Shown here: positions 42,641 to 54,902 of the stretch, piece by piece
Layout of the letters: each line of letters starts with the position of its first letter
Position numbering within the stretch: the stretch's first letter is position 1
Source of the DNA: Symsagittifera roscoffensis
Lineage: Eukaryota > Xenacoelomorpha > Acoela > Convolutidae
DNA: 64,000 bases
Assembly: GCF_963678635.1 (NCBI RefSeq)
Contig: NC_087065.1
Span: 31,064,252 to 31,128,251, forward strand
Reading direction: 5' to 3'
The notes under the pieces: model-generated
Database searches by the model: none
Told to the model about the DNA's origin: nothing
Seen by the model: only the letters and a program-made list of their open reading frames with translations
Position numbers and translations under genes: made by a program

Positions 42641-45025
42641 TTGGACCAGAATGGACAAAAGTGCAGAACATAATTGATGGCCGCTGACCTTGAGAATTGG
42701 CAGTTTTAGTAGATTAGCGACGTATTTCCGAGAAACGACGAAAAGGCCATTTTTAGAAGTAAACCAAAAAAGAAACACAACAACAACGATAGTTGCGAGA
42801 AAAACTACGACGGGAAAAAGAAAAATACGACAGAGTATTGGCAGAGACCGCTCCGAGTTGTAACGATTGTGTCGCTACAATCGTTACAAAGCCACTGACG
42901 CCAACGGTGAAGGGTGGTGGAACCGTGAATTCAGCCTTCCGGAGAGGAAATAAGGGTGTTATTTCCCCGGATTCAGGAATCCGGAGGGGTCTTGAGACTT
43001 GAAATCAAACTATTTCAAACTAACTTTTAACTTCCTGGTCATGCCCTGAATTGAATTTAAATAACATCTCGATTCATTTTCGGATTATGAGAAGCTAGGA
43101 GTTGAGGGAAAGGGTTGATCCATCTTCGATGGAGATGATGATTTTTATCTACTGATCAAAAACAATACTAATATAATAAATAGTAGTAACCCTGTTTTTA
43201 GGAGTGACCTCGTGGTCTGGGGATACTGAGATCCAGCCATGAGCTCACTATTCTTATTTATAATTAAGTTAATTCGAGTGTTTTGACCGAGGCCGAAAGC
43301 AGTAACGTTTTTGTCGACCCATTGTTGAAAAGACCACCAAAAGAACTGGCTTTGGTAGAGACGGTGAAAATCATGTAGAGCTTTGTTTAGAGGCTGGCCA
43401 GTCGTTTTATAGCTTAGCTTTATTTTCCGTCGATATGTACTTCCGGGCGAATGTTACATAGATGTTTTTATGGCGCTCCTGGGTGCTATTCTTTTTTAAC
43501 ATCATGACCGGCAGAACCGTTAACGAGTACTCCGCGCCGAGCGGATGCTCATAATAACGCCCTTAATAGGCCCTAACTGCCGGTGCGGAAGGGTAGTTCG
43601 GAACGCGGAAGCCTTCAGGATTTCCGTGAATAGATTTTAACCTATTTAAGACCGAAAATTCACGAACCAAGAAGGGTGGGGGGATTCGCGGTCCCGTCAT
43701 TTCCTGAGTTGTCCGTGACCAAAAACAATTAAAGATATACAAGAAACCAAACAAAAAGAAGTATAGTACCTACGAAAAACAAAAAAAAACATAAAAAATA
43801 ACCGAAAAAACCAAAAACAGTAAAAAAAAAAAAGTATAAAGTCAGTAGAAATTATACCCCCAGACGAGATGTGATCCGACCCTCCCGTTTTTTGTTGTAA
43901 GTTGTATTGTTGTTACAGGCAGGATCGTTACGATCAATTTTGTGGCCCGTTTGTGAGGCTTGTACTGTAGGGTTGTTTGAGTATTTAAGCACGTTAATTT
44001 GCGCTCAATCCGGAAGGGTCTGCTGATTTGCGCTCAATTCGGAGGGGTCTTGGGAGAAGATTGATCCGGCAAGCAGTACAAGGAGCGACAAGAAGGGGCT
44101 CAACGACAACAACAATCGACTGTTGGGTATCGTTAATAAGTTTTATATCCCTTTTGGTGCAAAAATTAAAATAGTAATCTGTGGGGGGCTCGAGAGTGCT
44201 GCACTGTAAAGACCCTTCACCGAACTGCGAATTTCCGAGTTAAGCACCTTAATTCGGATAATTTACAAACCCGGAGGGGTATAGTATTACTAGTATTATT
44301 TTTTATAGCCCATATTACTACTCCTATATAGTTTTTCAGTGAAAAACACAGTAAGCGGACCGGATATTTTGACCCCCCCACAAATCGCGATTTTTGAGAT
44401 ATCTATAATATTTGAAATGGAAAAAAGCACTAAATTAGTGAGTTACATCGTAACTGTACTAGTATAATAGGCAGAACCGGTTGAGTTTAGTTCAGAAGTG
44501 GTTGGAACAATTTGGGTAACAAAAACCGTAGTTTAGTGATTTTTGAAAAAACGAAACACCATGAAACACGAAAATTTTTTGAAATTTTTGAGTTGGGTCA
44601 GTAAACATTGTTGTTCGGATAACGTCCTCTAGTGAATCGACAGGTTTTAAAACCGGTTAGCTAATAACTTTCCGGGTTACAGAAAGATCGAATTTAACGC
44701 TTTTGATTTAGTGGATTCATCAATCCGGAGGGGTCCAAATAGCTTAGTTTTTGGCAAATTTTTTTTCAACTAGAACGTTTTAGATCGGGTTTTTTGCATC
44801 AAACTAGAAAAGTATAGGCCTTTTGAGCTCGGATCAATAATTTTTAGGTCAAATAGAACAGAATTGCGAAAAGAGTTAGGCGGAACCTATAGGAGACAAA
44901 ATTTTTTGATTATAGAAAAAAGACGTTTTGGTTAACAACTTTGGAACTACTGGACAGATCTAGTTGATCTTGGTACCTCAGAACAAAAATGAGCTGAGCT
45001 TACTAATAGGAACTAAAGTTATTCG
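42641..45025. other. Gene-free sequence with scattered CCGGAGGGGTC motifs and hairpins
   Basis: No ORF with support. Hairpin TTGTAACGATTGT/ACAATCGTTACAA at 42858-42889 (six-base loop). Single copies of AATCCGGAGGGGTC or close variants near 42980, 44008, 44038, 44270 and 44730, and a 29-base tandem pair at 43997-44050. A-runs occur at 43770-43840. A poorly preserved A-box-like GTGGTCTGGGG is at about 43212. Confidence 0.5.
42858..42889. repeat. Perfect 13-base inverted repeat
   Basis: TTGTAACGATTGT at 42858-42870 and ACAATCGTTACAA at 42877-42889, loop GTCGCT. Nearby, 43925, GATCGTTACGATC is a related palindrome. Confidence 0.9.
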
Positions 45026-45029
45026 AAAA

Positions 45030-45345
45030 AATGAGCGCGAAAATTTTTTTGGGATTGTTTTTGGCAAATTCACCAATTCGGGAGAGTAGACCCCTCACGT
45101 TTTATAAAAAAAATTTTGGAAAGCCCTTACACCCCTACCAAAAGGTAGAAACGGTTGAATAAGGTATAAGGTGAGCTTACTCAGAGAATAAATAAAAAGT
45201 ATCATCAATAAAAAAGTAAGCGTGAAAATTTTTTGGGATTGTTTTTAGCAAGTTCACCAATTCAGGAAAGTAGACACTTCACGTTTTATAATTTTTTTTG
45301 GAAAGCCCTTACAACCCTACCATAGGGTAGTAACGGTTGAGTAGG
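45030..45345 (+). repeat. Tandem duplication, about 185 bases
   Basis: GCGCGAAAATTTTTTTGGG at 45035 recurs as GCGTGAAAATTTTTTGGG at 45220, and the following about 125 bases (TTCACCAATTC..., AGTAGAC, GGAAAGCCCTTAC) repeat with 10-15% differences. Confidence 0.8.
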
Positions 45346-45587
45346 GCAAATTTACGCTGTTCTACACAAAAAGGGAAGGCTAAAGGGACTAGAAAACCAT
45401 AGTCAAGTCGAAACTAGCCCAGTGATAAGACCCTTCACCGTTAAGGTGAATTGTCAAATAAGAGGCTTAACTTCAATCCGGAAGGGTCTAAGGAAAGACG
45501 ACACACCCTTCCTAGTTAGTTCAGACAGCATAATAGCATCGTAGAATGTATCCGGAAGGTTTTCGGGTAAAAATTTGAAAAAAGTCC

Positions 45588-46633
45588 CCGAGAGGCTATT
45601 TTTACAAACCCGGAGGGGTCCTCTAATTTTGCCAATCCGGAGGAGTCCCAATTTTGCCAATCCGGAGGGGTCCTAATTTTGCCAATCCGGAGGGGTCTAA
45701 TTTTGCCAACCCGGAGGGGTCCTATTTTTGCCAATCCGGAGGGGTCCCAATTTTGCCAATCCGGAGGGGTCTTGTTTTTACCAATCCGGAGGGGTCTCAT
45801 TTTGCCAATCCGGAGGGGTCCTATTTTTGTCAATCCGGAGGGGTCCTATTTTTGTGAATCTGGAGGGGTATTGTTTTGTCAAGTCTTAAGAAGACAACAG
45901 AAAAGAAAGTAGTTAAAGGTATCAGGTTATTAAGAGATAGTCTGGGAACCAGTGACTGCACTGGTAACTTGCATTTAATAAAAAACCAAACTAAAACAAA
46001 ACAGGTCTAAACTCGGATATTCGCGACACTAAGTCTAAATTGAACAAGAGGGTGCAACTCATTGGTGTGGTTTGAAATCCAAAACGTTTTTGAGAAAAGT
46101 GATTGCCCTGAGGATTTTAGTAGGTCTAGCTCGGGTAGTCCGAAGGCAGATAGGTAACACAGGACTCGTTGGGTGCAATAGACTCCCACTTGAGAAAACT
46201 ACTGCCTTCAAGTTTTGTCTGTTTGGTGCAGCACCAAGCAGGGAAAGTTCTTTCTTTAGAAACAAGTTCGACTATTTTATTGCGACTGAATTAAAGTACA
46301 AAGCACATACGTTTTTCATAGAAAATACTCTTATTTTTGTTATTTTTGGTTTTAAATCAATAATATTTGTGCTTGATTGGATAATGAGAACACTATCTTT
46401 TAAATAGACTGAAGTCATCATAATGTGCTAGCTTCATATTTTATAACTAATAATCGATTATTGTGAAGGAATTGTATACACGCCGTACTGTGATAACATA
46501 CAAGAATTCGTGGTCACTATTTAATGAAAAATTTTGGAATTTATTGTGTTGTGATATTGTTATCAGTAGTCAGATTAAAAGGACACTAGCAATCGAATTG
46601 AGTGTATAGGCAGTAAGAAGTGAGAAATCAAAA
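45588..46633 (+). repeat. LTR-like direct repeat A of the Ty3/gypsy-like element
   Basis: Matches 57996-59038 from CCGAGAGGCTA onward, with sequence before that point unrelated. The pair encloses a 12.4 kb unit with gag-pol, as LTRs would. It contains the 11-unit motif array, a possible poly(A) signal AATAAA near 45977, and no ORF of its own. The 3' limit is uncertain because the homology continues into gag of the next copy; I place it just before the gag ATG. Confidence 0.6.
45600..45880 (+). repeat. Array of 11 units with core ATCCGGAGGGGTC, copy A
   Basis: Eleven units of 23-27 bases, each AATTTTGCCAATCCGGAGGGGTCC or near it, from ACCCGGAGGGGTCC at 45607 to ATCTGGAGGGGT at about 45868. 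Spacers alternate between TAATTTTGCC, CAATTTTGCC, TTTTTGCC and TTTTTGTC. Copy B has the same 11 units in the same order. Confidence 0.9.
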
Positions 46634-49600
46634 ATGAGTTTAGACAAGTCAAAGATACCTAAACTAAGTGATAATTCAAGAAAATTTATACCGGAGAAAC
46701 AGAGAAAAGCAAAGATCGACCCTTTTGTGGAAAGAATCACACGAACCCGGAACGACAAAGGGGAGGCAGTTTTAGGCAGAATGGTTGAGACCAGGAGTTA
46801 AAAATCCTCAGAAGAGCGAAAAGCAATGCTTGAAGTGGAGGTCCATCCGGAACAGGCCATGGATGAGAACCAGGAAATACATGGACCGGATGGGAGAGAT
46901 GGGAGACCGAACAGAAGGCTGGCGAGTGAATCTACTCCGGTAGAACATGGCCAAGGTTTTGCCACTTCCACCCGGATACTGGACCGAGGGGAGATGTCGG
47001 AACTGTCCGACATCTCTACTGAAAATGTGGCAACTAGTTGATCACCCACAGACAACACCATGATTGTTGGCGTGACGGAGAAATAGGCAACGTCCTTATC
47101 GTTTTCAGAAAGAGTGAAGAACACTTTCGGAAACATCTTTCCATTTACCATGGGAGCGGGTACAGGTTTTGAAGGAGAATCCCAGGAAGAAGAAGAGGAC
47201 GATGACGAGCAAGTTGACTTTGGATCTCGAGTCAGCTTCAATAGTTCGACTCAGGAGAATGAAGCATACATTGACAGAGCGACTGGCACCATGGACTAAT
47301 TTGGTGTAGTGAGGACAATAAGCAAAACCACAAATACTTCAGGCCAGTCAGGAGACTTTGTGACTATGACGAATCCGGAAATGCGAGCTGGGGAGAATAG
47401 AAACACATGGCTAAGCAACGCATCGGCGGATCCAGAGGTGGATAATGAAAAGACATCGAGGCAGAGAATCAAAGCCCGAATCTCAACCAGCACCAAGCTA
47501 CATGGGATCGACAGGGTGACACCGCCACTTGTGACGCCACTAGTGGATAACGGAGTGTCAATTGAAGAAGCCTTGACCAACATAGTGGGCAGCGTAGGAG
47601 ATCAGAATGAACAGATGTCCATAAAAATGAGTGAACTAGAAAGGGCAGTCCACGTCGAGAGAGAAAGTATGCGGAAAGAAATAAACCGCAATAGACAAGA
47701 AGTTAGTAGAAGCGAAAAACGCTTGAAGGAAAGAACGGATGAACCCTTGGCGAAGAACTTGTCGCGAATGACAAGGGAAGCGGAACAAAGAGAGTTACGG
47801 TTAAGAGACGAATGGAGAAGTTGAGATTTCAACAAGAGCAGACTCTTGGGACTCTTGACGCAAAGATAGATGCGATGATGGAGAGGCGAACTCAGGCTAT
47901 CATGGATAGGTTGGACGGGCTACTAGGCAGCAAGAATGGACCAAAAGATGGGGAATCGAACTCGTGAGGACCCAGCAGGGATCCGAGGGTAAACTTCAAT
48001 GACCAACAGAATAGGAGAAGGACATATGGATCCACTAGAGGTAGGGGCATTTCATCAGGCTATGTCACAGGGGGTAATAGAACATGGGGCCCAAACATCA
48101 GAGGAAGTTCAACTGGCAACAGACAGACCTCAAATGAACGACCGACGCAAGTTACACATGCGACTGGGGGAGGTGATTACAGGAACAGGAGTCATGCGAG
48201 CCCAGTGATGAGTCATGCGAGCCAAGGAAGAAACAATCGGAGCAATTCGGACAGATGGGAAGTTCCAAGTACAGAACCCTTTTCAGGGGGCAATGATACT
48301 CAGGCGGGGCATTCAAGAGAGGATACATCAATGGCCACAGCCTTTGAACCTCTGAACAGGTCTTTGGAGACATTCCTTACGAGATTATCTAGAACCAATG
48401 AGCGTAGCGAAAAGTCCAGAAAGGTTTTTAAGAAACCAAGATGCTACAAAGACGAATCTGATGGCTGTATTGATACCTGGATAGAAGCGATGAAACTGCA
48501 TTTCGAGGAAGAGGGCTTGTCAGAAAGGCAATAATGCAGTGCGCTTACCAGTAACTTGAAAGGGACAGCCGTGAACTGCGTGATGGTCAAAAAGCAGTAC
48601 AAGCAGGACACTGTTGAGAAAACCTTTGAAATCTTGTTAAATTGTTTTGGATCAGGGGTGCAGGGACACCAAGCAAAGATGCGCTTCGAGAAACGGAGGC
48701 AACGAGAAGATGAGACGACAGACAAGTTTCTAGACGATTTGGAGTTGCTGAGAAGGCGTAGCCAACCGGATGAGTCAAACAGAAGAATGAACCTGGCAGT
48801 AGCCTCAAAACTCATCGATGGTAAAAATAATATTGAACTTCGGAAAATGTTAGCGACACATTACACACTACTCTCAACCGATGCGCCAACACCAGATGAG
48901 TTGAGACTCAAGTCAAAAGTATATCTTTTGCTGAAGCCTCCATCGAGATCTGGATATTACAAGAACAGTTATGGCACTTTTAATAACGGACTAGCAAACC
49001 AAGGAAACAACTGGTACAAACCAAGGAACGATATGGACAAAAGACGCTCTTGCGCAAATCGCAGTTCGACGGACCATCAAGTGTCAGCATGCCCAACCTA
49101 AAAACAGGGCATGAAAGCAATAGCCTTAAGCCTCGAGGACGAAGATGCGTCAGAGATCGACCATGAGGATGAAATGAGAGGAGTAATTGCAAAATTTGGT
49201 AGGAGGTGCTGCTTTAGTAACTTGGAAGGTCATTTTAAATTAGATTGTCCGCAATTCTGGGATGCTGTAACAGACATCAAGCATCCAAGGCATGAGGAAG
49301 CTTTATCGGGTGTGAAAGCCAGCAAGGCTCGCCTATTGAGTGACGCGGAGGCGCGCAGAGAAGAAAAACCACAAGAGCTAGCAACGAAGAAGATGCAAGC
49401 GGTAACGGAAGAGACATGTGAACCGGAACCGTTGACGGCGGCGGATGACTTCAAGATTGATTATAGGGCAGCCGCGAGGCGTGCTCTAAATAGAGTCCAG
49501 CAGGAATTGGTAACGAAGGAGATCGAACAAAAGGTGAAGCTCAAATTGGAAAATGAGAAATTACAGGAAAAACTGAACTTCTGCGAGGCATCAGATGTCG

Positions 49601-49818
49601 AAGAAGCGAAAGTACCAAGCAGTCTGAGCATGAAACTAAACGAGATCTCCGGGCAGAGGTTCGGTATGGTGCCACAAGGAAGCAAAATACAATCAATAAT
49701 CTCAGTAGCGGGACACCAGGTAATCAGAAATCTGAGTGAACCACCAGAGTTCACTTTGATGCATTTGGACGCATATGCAGATTATCTGAGACGGGTGGTG
49801 CCACGCACTGAGTCATGA
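46634..49818 (+). pseudogene. Gag polyprotein, retrotransposon copy A
   Basis: The ATG at 46634 opens MSLDKSKIPKLSD. The N-terminal third is acidic and Ser/Thr-rich, with stops near 46800, 47040, 47085 and 47298; a frameshift near 47820 leads to an RG/GN-rich part. The capsid-like region is at 48390-48900 (IDTWIEAMKLHFEE, VQGHQAKMRFEKRRQRE, TTDKFLDDLELL), the retrotransposon gag domain. Two CCHC knuckles follow (near 49055 and 49210); in both the second Cys is replaced, by Arg and by Ser. The last part (49111-49818) is a 235-codon ORF with a helical Lys/Glu stretch. It ends in a TGA before protease. Confidence 0.75.
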
Positions 49819-49821
49819 GCC

Positions 49822-50528
49822 TTGCGAGCACTACTAACAACAGGTGGCCCTCGAATAAAGAAGCTTCACGGGCGCTACGTGGAAGTCTATGGACCGCATC
49901 AAAAGATGCTGAACGTGGATGAAATTAGCATCTACACTAGGACATATGTGACAACAGACAGTGACCAAATAGGACAGGTCTATTTGGGTGAAGAACTCCG
50001 TAGGATAGGCCATGACGCCATGATGCAGCAAGACGCGGTTCACATTGGATACGAAGCAGATGTGACTGCACATCTGCTCGACACCAATGGAAAGAAAATC
50101 GGAACCACAGGGCTTCTGGACACAGGAGCGGTAGTGAGCGTGATGCCGATAAAAATTTGGGAAAGAATGGGCTTCACGAGGGAATACCTGTTTCCGACAA
50201 ATCTACGACTACGGCAGCCAATCGAGGATCGATTTACGTTGCCGGAAGGACACCAATAACGGTCCTCCACATGGGAGGACGGGATCTTTGGATGAGCTTC
50301 CTGGTGGTAGAGAACTTGGATGACTCCGACAGGTTCATCTTGGGCAGAGATTTTATCAAGAATTTCGACGTGATTATTGACTTGAACAACGGCTCAATAA
50401 GGATGAGAAACCCGGCCCAGAAGTATGTTAAAAAACCAGTTAATATGATAATAATAGATGAAAACAAGGTACCAATCTTTTTAGACAGAAAGGTAATACT
50501 TCAGCCGGGACAGCAATTTTTAGAATGA
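49822..50528 (+). pseudogene. Aspartic protease region, retrotransposon copy A
   Basis: Retroviral-type protease, which matures Gag-Pol. The ORF at 49822-50259 has GLLDTGAVVSVMPIKIW, the D-T-G-A active site. A frameshift near 50165-50230 leads to 50157-50528 with FILGRDFIKNFDVIIDL, the second conserved segment (ILGRDF). One in-frame break separates it from the RT at about 50526. Confidence 0.8.
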
Positions 50529-50533
50529 GAAAT

Positions 50534-52858
50534 TGAAACTCGTTAAAGGATAGTAAACAGGTTTGTTTGGTACCAAATCCAAATAGTCAAAGTTCAGTAA
50601 TTTTAGGCCGGAGCTTTTCGGTAACTCGAAACGGACTGTGTGTCAGTGTTTTATTGAACACACTGGACACCACGGTTTCAATCCAGCGTGGAAAGAAACT
50701 TGGTTACGCTTTGCCGATGATTACTGACTCTGAAGAGACACAAAACTTGAAGAGATATAGTGTGGAAGACTGTCCTTGTCATGCCAATAAAGAGAAAACT
50801 ATAAAAAGTTTTAATGAATTAAAATCTATTCATAAAATGTTTTCAATGAAGTCCGAAGCGGACGACGGCTTGTCGAGCTGCTCGAATTTTCCGGAACGCC
50901 CCTCGTCATATGAACTAGAATCTGACAAACCGGTTTTGCCAGAAATAGAACACTTAAAAGGGAAAATAGGTGAGGGAGATTTTGAACTATTGTGGGCGGT
51001 TTCAAATCGGAACGCGGATGTATTTTCAAAACATAAGGCGGATATTGGTTGCTATAACTCCGTCGAACACGAAATCGAACTTGAGGAAGGCGCCGTTCCC
51101 CACAACGAAGGCGCAAGACGAATGAAGCCACGAAAATTGGAGGCGTGCCGAGCGGAAGTAGAAATGTTGCTCGAATACGACATGATAGAACTCTCGCAAT
51201 CGCCATGGGCTTGTGGGGTGGTAATGGCGAAAAAGAAAGGGGGACAGTTTAGGTTTTGTTGCGACTTTCGCAGTTTGAACGCGTTGACAATAAAAGATGC
51301 GTACCCGATACCGCAAATAGACGAGAGTCTCTCTAAACTTGGTGATGCCAAAATCTTCACCACACTGGACTTGGGTTCTGCCTTCTGGCAGGTCCCTCTG
51401 CGGATGAAGGACAGAGAGAAGACAGGATTCGCATGTGAATTGGGGTTGTACATGTGGAAGAGGATGCCCTTCGAATTGTGCAACGCAAAGGCCACGTTTC
51501 AAAGACTGGTGGCTCAGGCTTTGACCAGAGTGACGAAGAAGTACGGGAATCTCCTGATGTGTTACGTGGATGACGTGGTCATAGCAACACGCAACACCAA
51601 CTCTGGAAGACCACATTGATTGGCTCGATGGGGTCTTTGGATGCATGAAAGAAGCAGGCTTGAAATGCAAACCATAGAAATGTGAAATCCTGAGGGATTC
51701 AATCAAGTATCTAGGAAGAATGATGGACAGGCATGGTTTGAGGCCGGACCCGGAAGCAGTAGAAGCTGTGTTGACGTGGAAGGCTTCTAGAACGGACACA
51801 CAACTCATGAGCTTCCTAGGGTTTGCCAATTATTACCGGTCTTAAAAGGGTAAGCAGACAAGGTGTATCCCATGCAGAAGCTGATGCGCAACGAAGGAAA
51901 GAAGTTCGAATGGAACGAAGAAGCACAAACTGCCTTCGAGAGCGTAAAGCGGGAACTGTGCGAAGCGCCAGTGCTAGGCATGCCAACAGAAAAGGGCATG
52001 TATGTTCTTGACACAGACGCATCTGTAGTAGCCATCTCAGGAATACTGCATCAGGAGCAGGAATTGAATGGAAGAACAGTTCTCCATCCCATTGCATATG
52101 GCAGTAAGGTGTTAAGTGACACCGAGATGAAATATGGTGCACCGAAGGCAGAAATGTTTGCAGTGGTCACATTTGTGGAAAAGTACTGCGCGTACTTAGG
52201 GAGCGCTCTCTTCAAGTTATAGATATAGTTGAAGACATACTCGATGGATCAGAGTTATTTTGGTAGATGGATAGTGAGATTAGATGGCTACCACATGATA
52301 ATCGAGCACAGGATGCGTGACAAACACCAGTATGCTGACACCCTCAGCGAGAAAACCGAGTTCTATGAAAGATTGGAACAGAAGCAAGCCAATCAGGCAG
52401 AAATCAAGGAAGGATTCTCGTTTCTGGACAATGAAACTTATGAAGCGCTTCCTTTGACGAGATGGTTGGATAAGTCTGGACATCCAATCCCAGGACATCC
52501 TGAGTTACCTGTAGAGAAAGCAGCCGAGATAAAGATTCTATCCAAGAAGGACCCGGTGCCCTTGGACCTGTTACTGCGCTCAAACCTGGTCCAGCAGGAA
52601 CTCTCTCGCATGAGTATTAACAGCCTCTCATTATTGGTGAAAACAGTGCAGGTCACACCGCAAGTGATGCGGATGCTGGGTGGATTGTTAGAGAGAGAAG
52701 TGACCAGAGATGAACCCGAGTGGGCAGCAGCTATGGCATCAGTGACAGTCAGTGAGAAGGTGAAGATCATGCCGTCAAGACGACAACACAAAGAAAACGA
52801 GAGGGATTGTAGGACAATAGTTCAGCAACTAGTATCCTCAATAACCCACGAGGTTTAA
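50534..52858 (+). pseudogene. Reverse transcriptase and RNase H, retrotransposon copy A
   Basis: Ty3/gypsy-type RT. ORF 50567-51619: PWACGVVMAKKKGGQFRFCCDFRSLN, motif A FTTLDLGSAFWQVPL, motif B region KRMPFELCNAKATFQRL and the active-site box CYVDDVVIA. A frameshift at 51600 and a stop near 51678 follow. RNase H lies at 51863-52222 (MYVLDTDASVVAISG and APKAEMFAVVTF). A stop near 52221 removes the RVDNRAL segment. Then 52229-52858 is open: YHMIIEHRMRDKHQYADTLS and the linker to integrase. The order PR-RT-RH-INT places it in Ty3/gypsy. Confidence 0.85.
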
Positions 52859-53581
52859 ACCAGTACTTCATACAGACAGAAAGAACAGGGGAACGATACG
52901 CAAAAGAAAACCGTTACCTTTGAGGACTAGGATAAGGAAGGTGAGAAGGTTGAACGAAACCTGGGGCAAGATTGTTTGTCCGGGGAGACGAACAGTGAGA
53001 AGAGCCGGCGAGTTCAAGATCAACACCCGGGACAAGGAAGTTTGTCCGGGGAGTCTGATGTAGATGAAAAAGTTCCTGATGAGAAACAGGACCTGGAGAT
53101 GACCGATTGGGACAGATACCTTTCACAGGTGATGGGAGCTTATAACAGCACGCAACATTCCACCACCGGAGTTAGTCCACACATGATGCTAACCGGACAC
53201 AAGAAGTCTTTGCCCCTGACTTTCTTCTACCCAGAGTATGAGGGTAAGAAAACGTCACCACAGGTCTATGTAAGGGATGTGATTAGACGTCAACAGGAGT
53301 TAAACGACTTATGTAGACGAAATACTCAGCAGGTACAGGCAAGGCAGAGGAAAAGATTCGACAAGAAAGCAGCTAGTGCAAAAGCTTACTCGGTAGGAGA
53401 CTACGTATGGGTATTTCAGAACGTTATACCACCGAAAGGAACAAAAAAGCTCCTAAAAAAGTGGAGAGGACCTTTCATGATTACGGAAGTGCACCAGGAG
53501 GGACGCTTTTATAGACTGAGTACTGGCCGAGCCGCTCATTATGAGAACATTAAGCTACACAACCCATCGACAGAAGACTAG
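52859..53581 (+). pseudogene. Integrase remnant without catalytic core, copy A
   Basis: After a stop at 52856 the reading passes a Gly/Ser/Glu-rich stretch (SGETNSEKSRR, VDEKVPDEKQ) straight into DWDRYLSQVMGAYNSTQHS, the region just after the catalytic Glu, then TGVSPHMMLTGHK and the C-terminal part (YSVGDYVWVFQNVIPPK, KLLKKWRGPFMITEV). The zinc-binding HHCC part and the D, D and E of the core are not present anywhere in between. Copy B has the same gap, so the loss is ancestral. Confidence 0.75.
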
Positions 53582-54163
53582 TGTATACCTGCAGACATGG
53601 AAGAAGGGGATTATCTGATGATGGAAACTGCTTGTGAGTCCAAGGAGAAGGGCACCAGGGAAACGATCGATGGAAATGAGCTCGTAGAGGAAGGAAAAAG
53701 TCCACCACTGGACCTAGATCCCAATGAAGTGATCGAAGCAGATGAAGAAACCTTACCCTACGCAGAGGAGGACTGGCAAGACCCCGAACAAATGGAGGCC
53801 CCCAAGAATTTGGAACCGGATCTTCCTTTTACGATACAGATTCGACAGAACGACAGGACAAGATCCAGGAAGAAATATAACCCTTACAGTGACGACTTCG
53901 TAGTGGACAGGATAGATCTGAAGAAGATAGTGGAAGAAGTAGTGGGTCTAGATGAAATAACTGTGTCACTGGACATTGACATAGTCGATGATCACGACGA
54001 GGAGTGGGTCGATGACCGGTCCAAGCCAGAGGTAGAATTCGACGACGAGCAACAGCAGTCATATGAACAAGACTTGACGAATTTGCGTGTCTTGGAATGG
54101 CTGAACGAAATGACGTCTGACCCAAAGGAGACCAGTGTCACGATTCAAGATGGAGATACGTAA
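53582..54163 (+). CDS. Acidic C-terminal extension of pol
   Basis: In the same frame as the integrase tail, separated by a single TAG at 53579-53581, so it may once have been continuous or read through. 188 codons, strongly acidic, with one basic patch (RTRSRKKYNPYSDDFV) and long Asp/Glu runs. No recognised domain; the basic patch followed by VDRIDLKKI recalls tails after integrase in other Ty3/gypsy elements. It ends at a TAA. Confidence 0.5.
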   Translation, partial: CIPADMEEGDYLMMETACESKEKGTRETIDGNELVEEGKSPPLDLDPNEVIEADEETLPYAEEDWQDPEQMEAPKNLEPDLPFTIQIRQNDRTRSRKKYNPYSDDFVVDRIDLKKIVEEVVGLDEITVSLDIDIVDDHDEEWVDDRSKPEVEFDDEQQQSYEQDLTNLRVLEWLNEMTSDPKETSVTIQDGDT

Positions 54164-54440
54164 AAACCGAAAGGGATGATCCCTCCTGGGCTGCCCAGGA
54201 AGGACCATTACTCATTCCGGCTTCCAACCTCGATTTGATATCCGGTATGCGATCGACGGGAACGTCGGTGGATTTTTTTGTCCGGGGATTGGGGGAGTAG
54301 GACTTACCCACACCGAAAATTTGTAACTAAAAAAATTAAGAATAGCAAGAGGGACTGGTGATCTAGAAGCAGAAACAGACGAGGACCCTAAGAGACCGGA
54401 CATAGGGAGGGTAGTTGAGTCATATTTTTTTTTACCAAAT
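54164..54440. other. Short gap between pol extension and macro domain
   Basis: Open in parts but with several stops. PASNLDLISG and VDFFVRGLGE-like translations suggest decayed coding sequence. No motif identified. Confidence 0.3.
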
Positions 54441-54902
54441 AAATATTCAAGTAGCATAATACTAACAGATAGCGATTTAATACTCACAAATAAAACATGT
54501 GCGATAGTATTTTGAGCAGACATGAGTTTTAAGACAGCGTTAGCAGCAGATTTTAAGAAAGAATATAAAAACATAGAATTCCTTTGGAAGCAAAGATCAG
54601 GAATAGGGGGCGTAGCAGCTTTGCCTCCAGCGGAGTCACAGATACCGGGAAAGTACTCATGCTTCTTGGTGACGAGGGTGGTGGAGAAGTGGCACCTAGA
54701 CCCGGAAAATCTAGTCTTGTCCTTGACGAGATTGAGGGACTTCCTTGTGGAAAGGGAAGTGAAGGCGCTTTCACTTCCAGTGTATGATCCGAACCGAGGA
54801 CGACTGCATCCATGGGATTTGTATGCACTGATACACGTAATCTTCTCCGAGACAAATATACAAGTATACTTACATAAGAAATTTTATTCAAGTATAGGCT
54901 GA
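54441..54902 (+). pseudogene. TARG1/OARD1-like macro domain in the retrotransposon
   Basis: Macro domains bind ADP-ribose, and the TARG1 branch removes it from proteins. One frame runs from TDSDLILTNKTCAIVF, through a TGA at 54513-54515, to ADMSFKTALAADFKKEY, GGVAALPP, KYSCFLVTR, DPENLVLSLTRLRDFL, VKALSLPVYDPNRGRLHP and VIFSETNIQVYLH. Order, spacing and strand pattern match the family: GDL start, FKK helix, central YLVT strand, LSLP strand and the final T-x-I-x-V strand. The usual GCGLDGL loop is DPNRGRL, so hydrolase activity is doubtful. It lies 3' of pol, where env-like genes often sit. Identified by eye. Confidence 0.55.

Noticed and set aside
45654-45912. Open frames encoding repeated NPEGSNFA and FCQSGGV peptides
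   Set aside because: They are translations of the CCGGAGGGGTC array in several frames and strands, with no start context; the repeat itself is the feature.
51026-51829. 267-codon minus ORF opposite the reverse transcriptase
   Set aside because: Antisense shadow of a clear RT reading frame with YVDD and other motifs on +.
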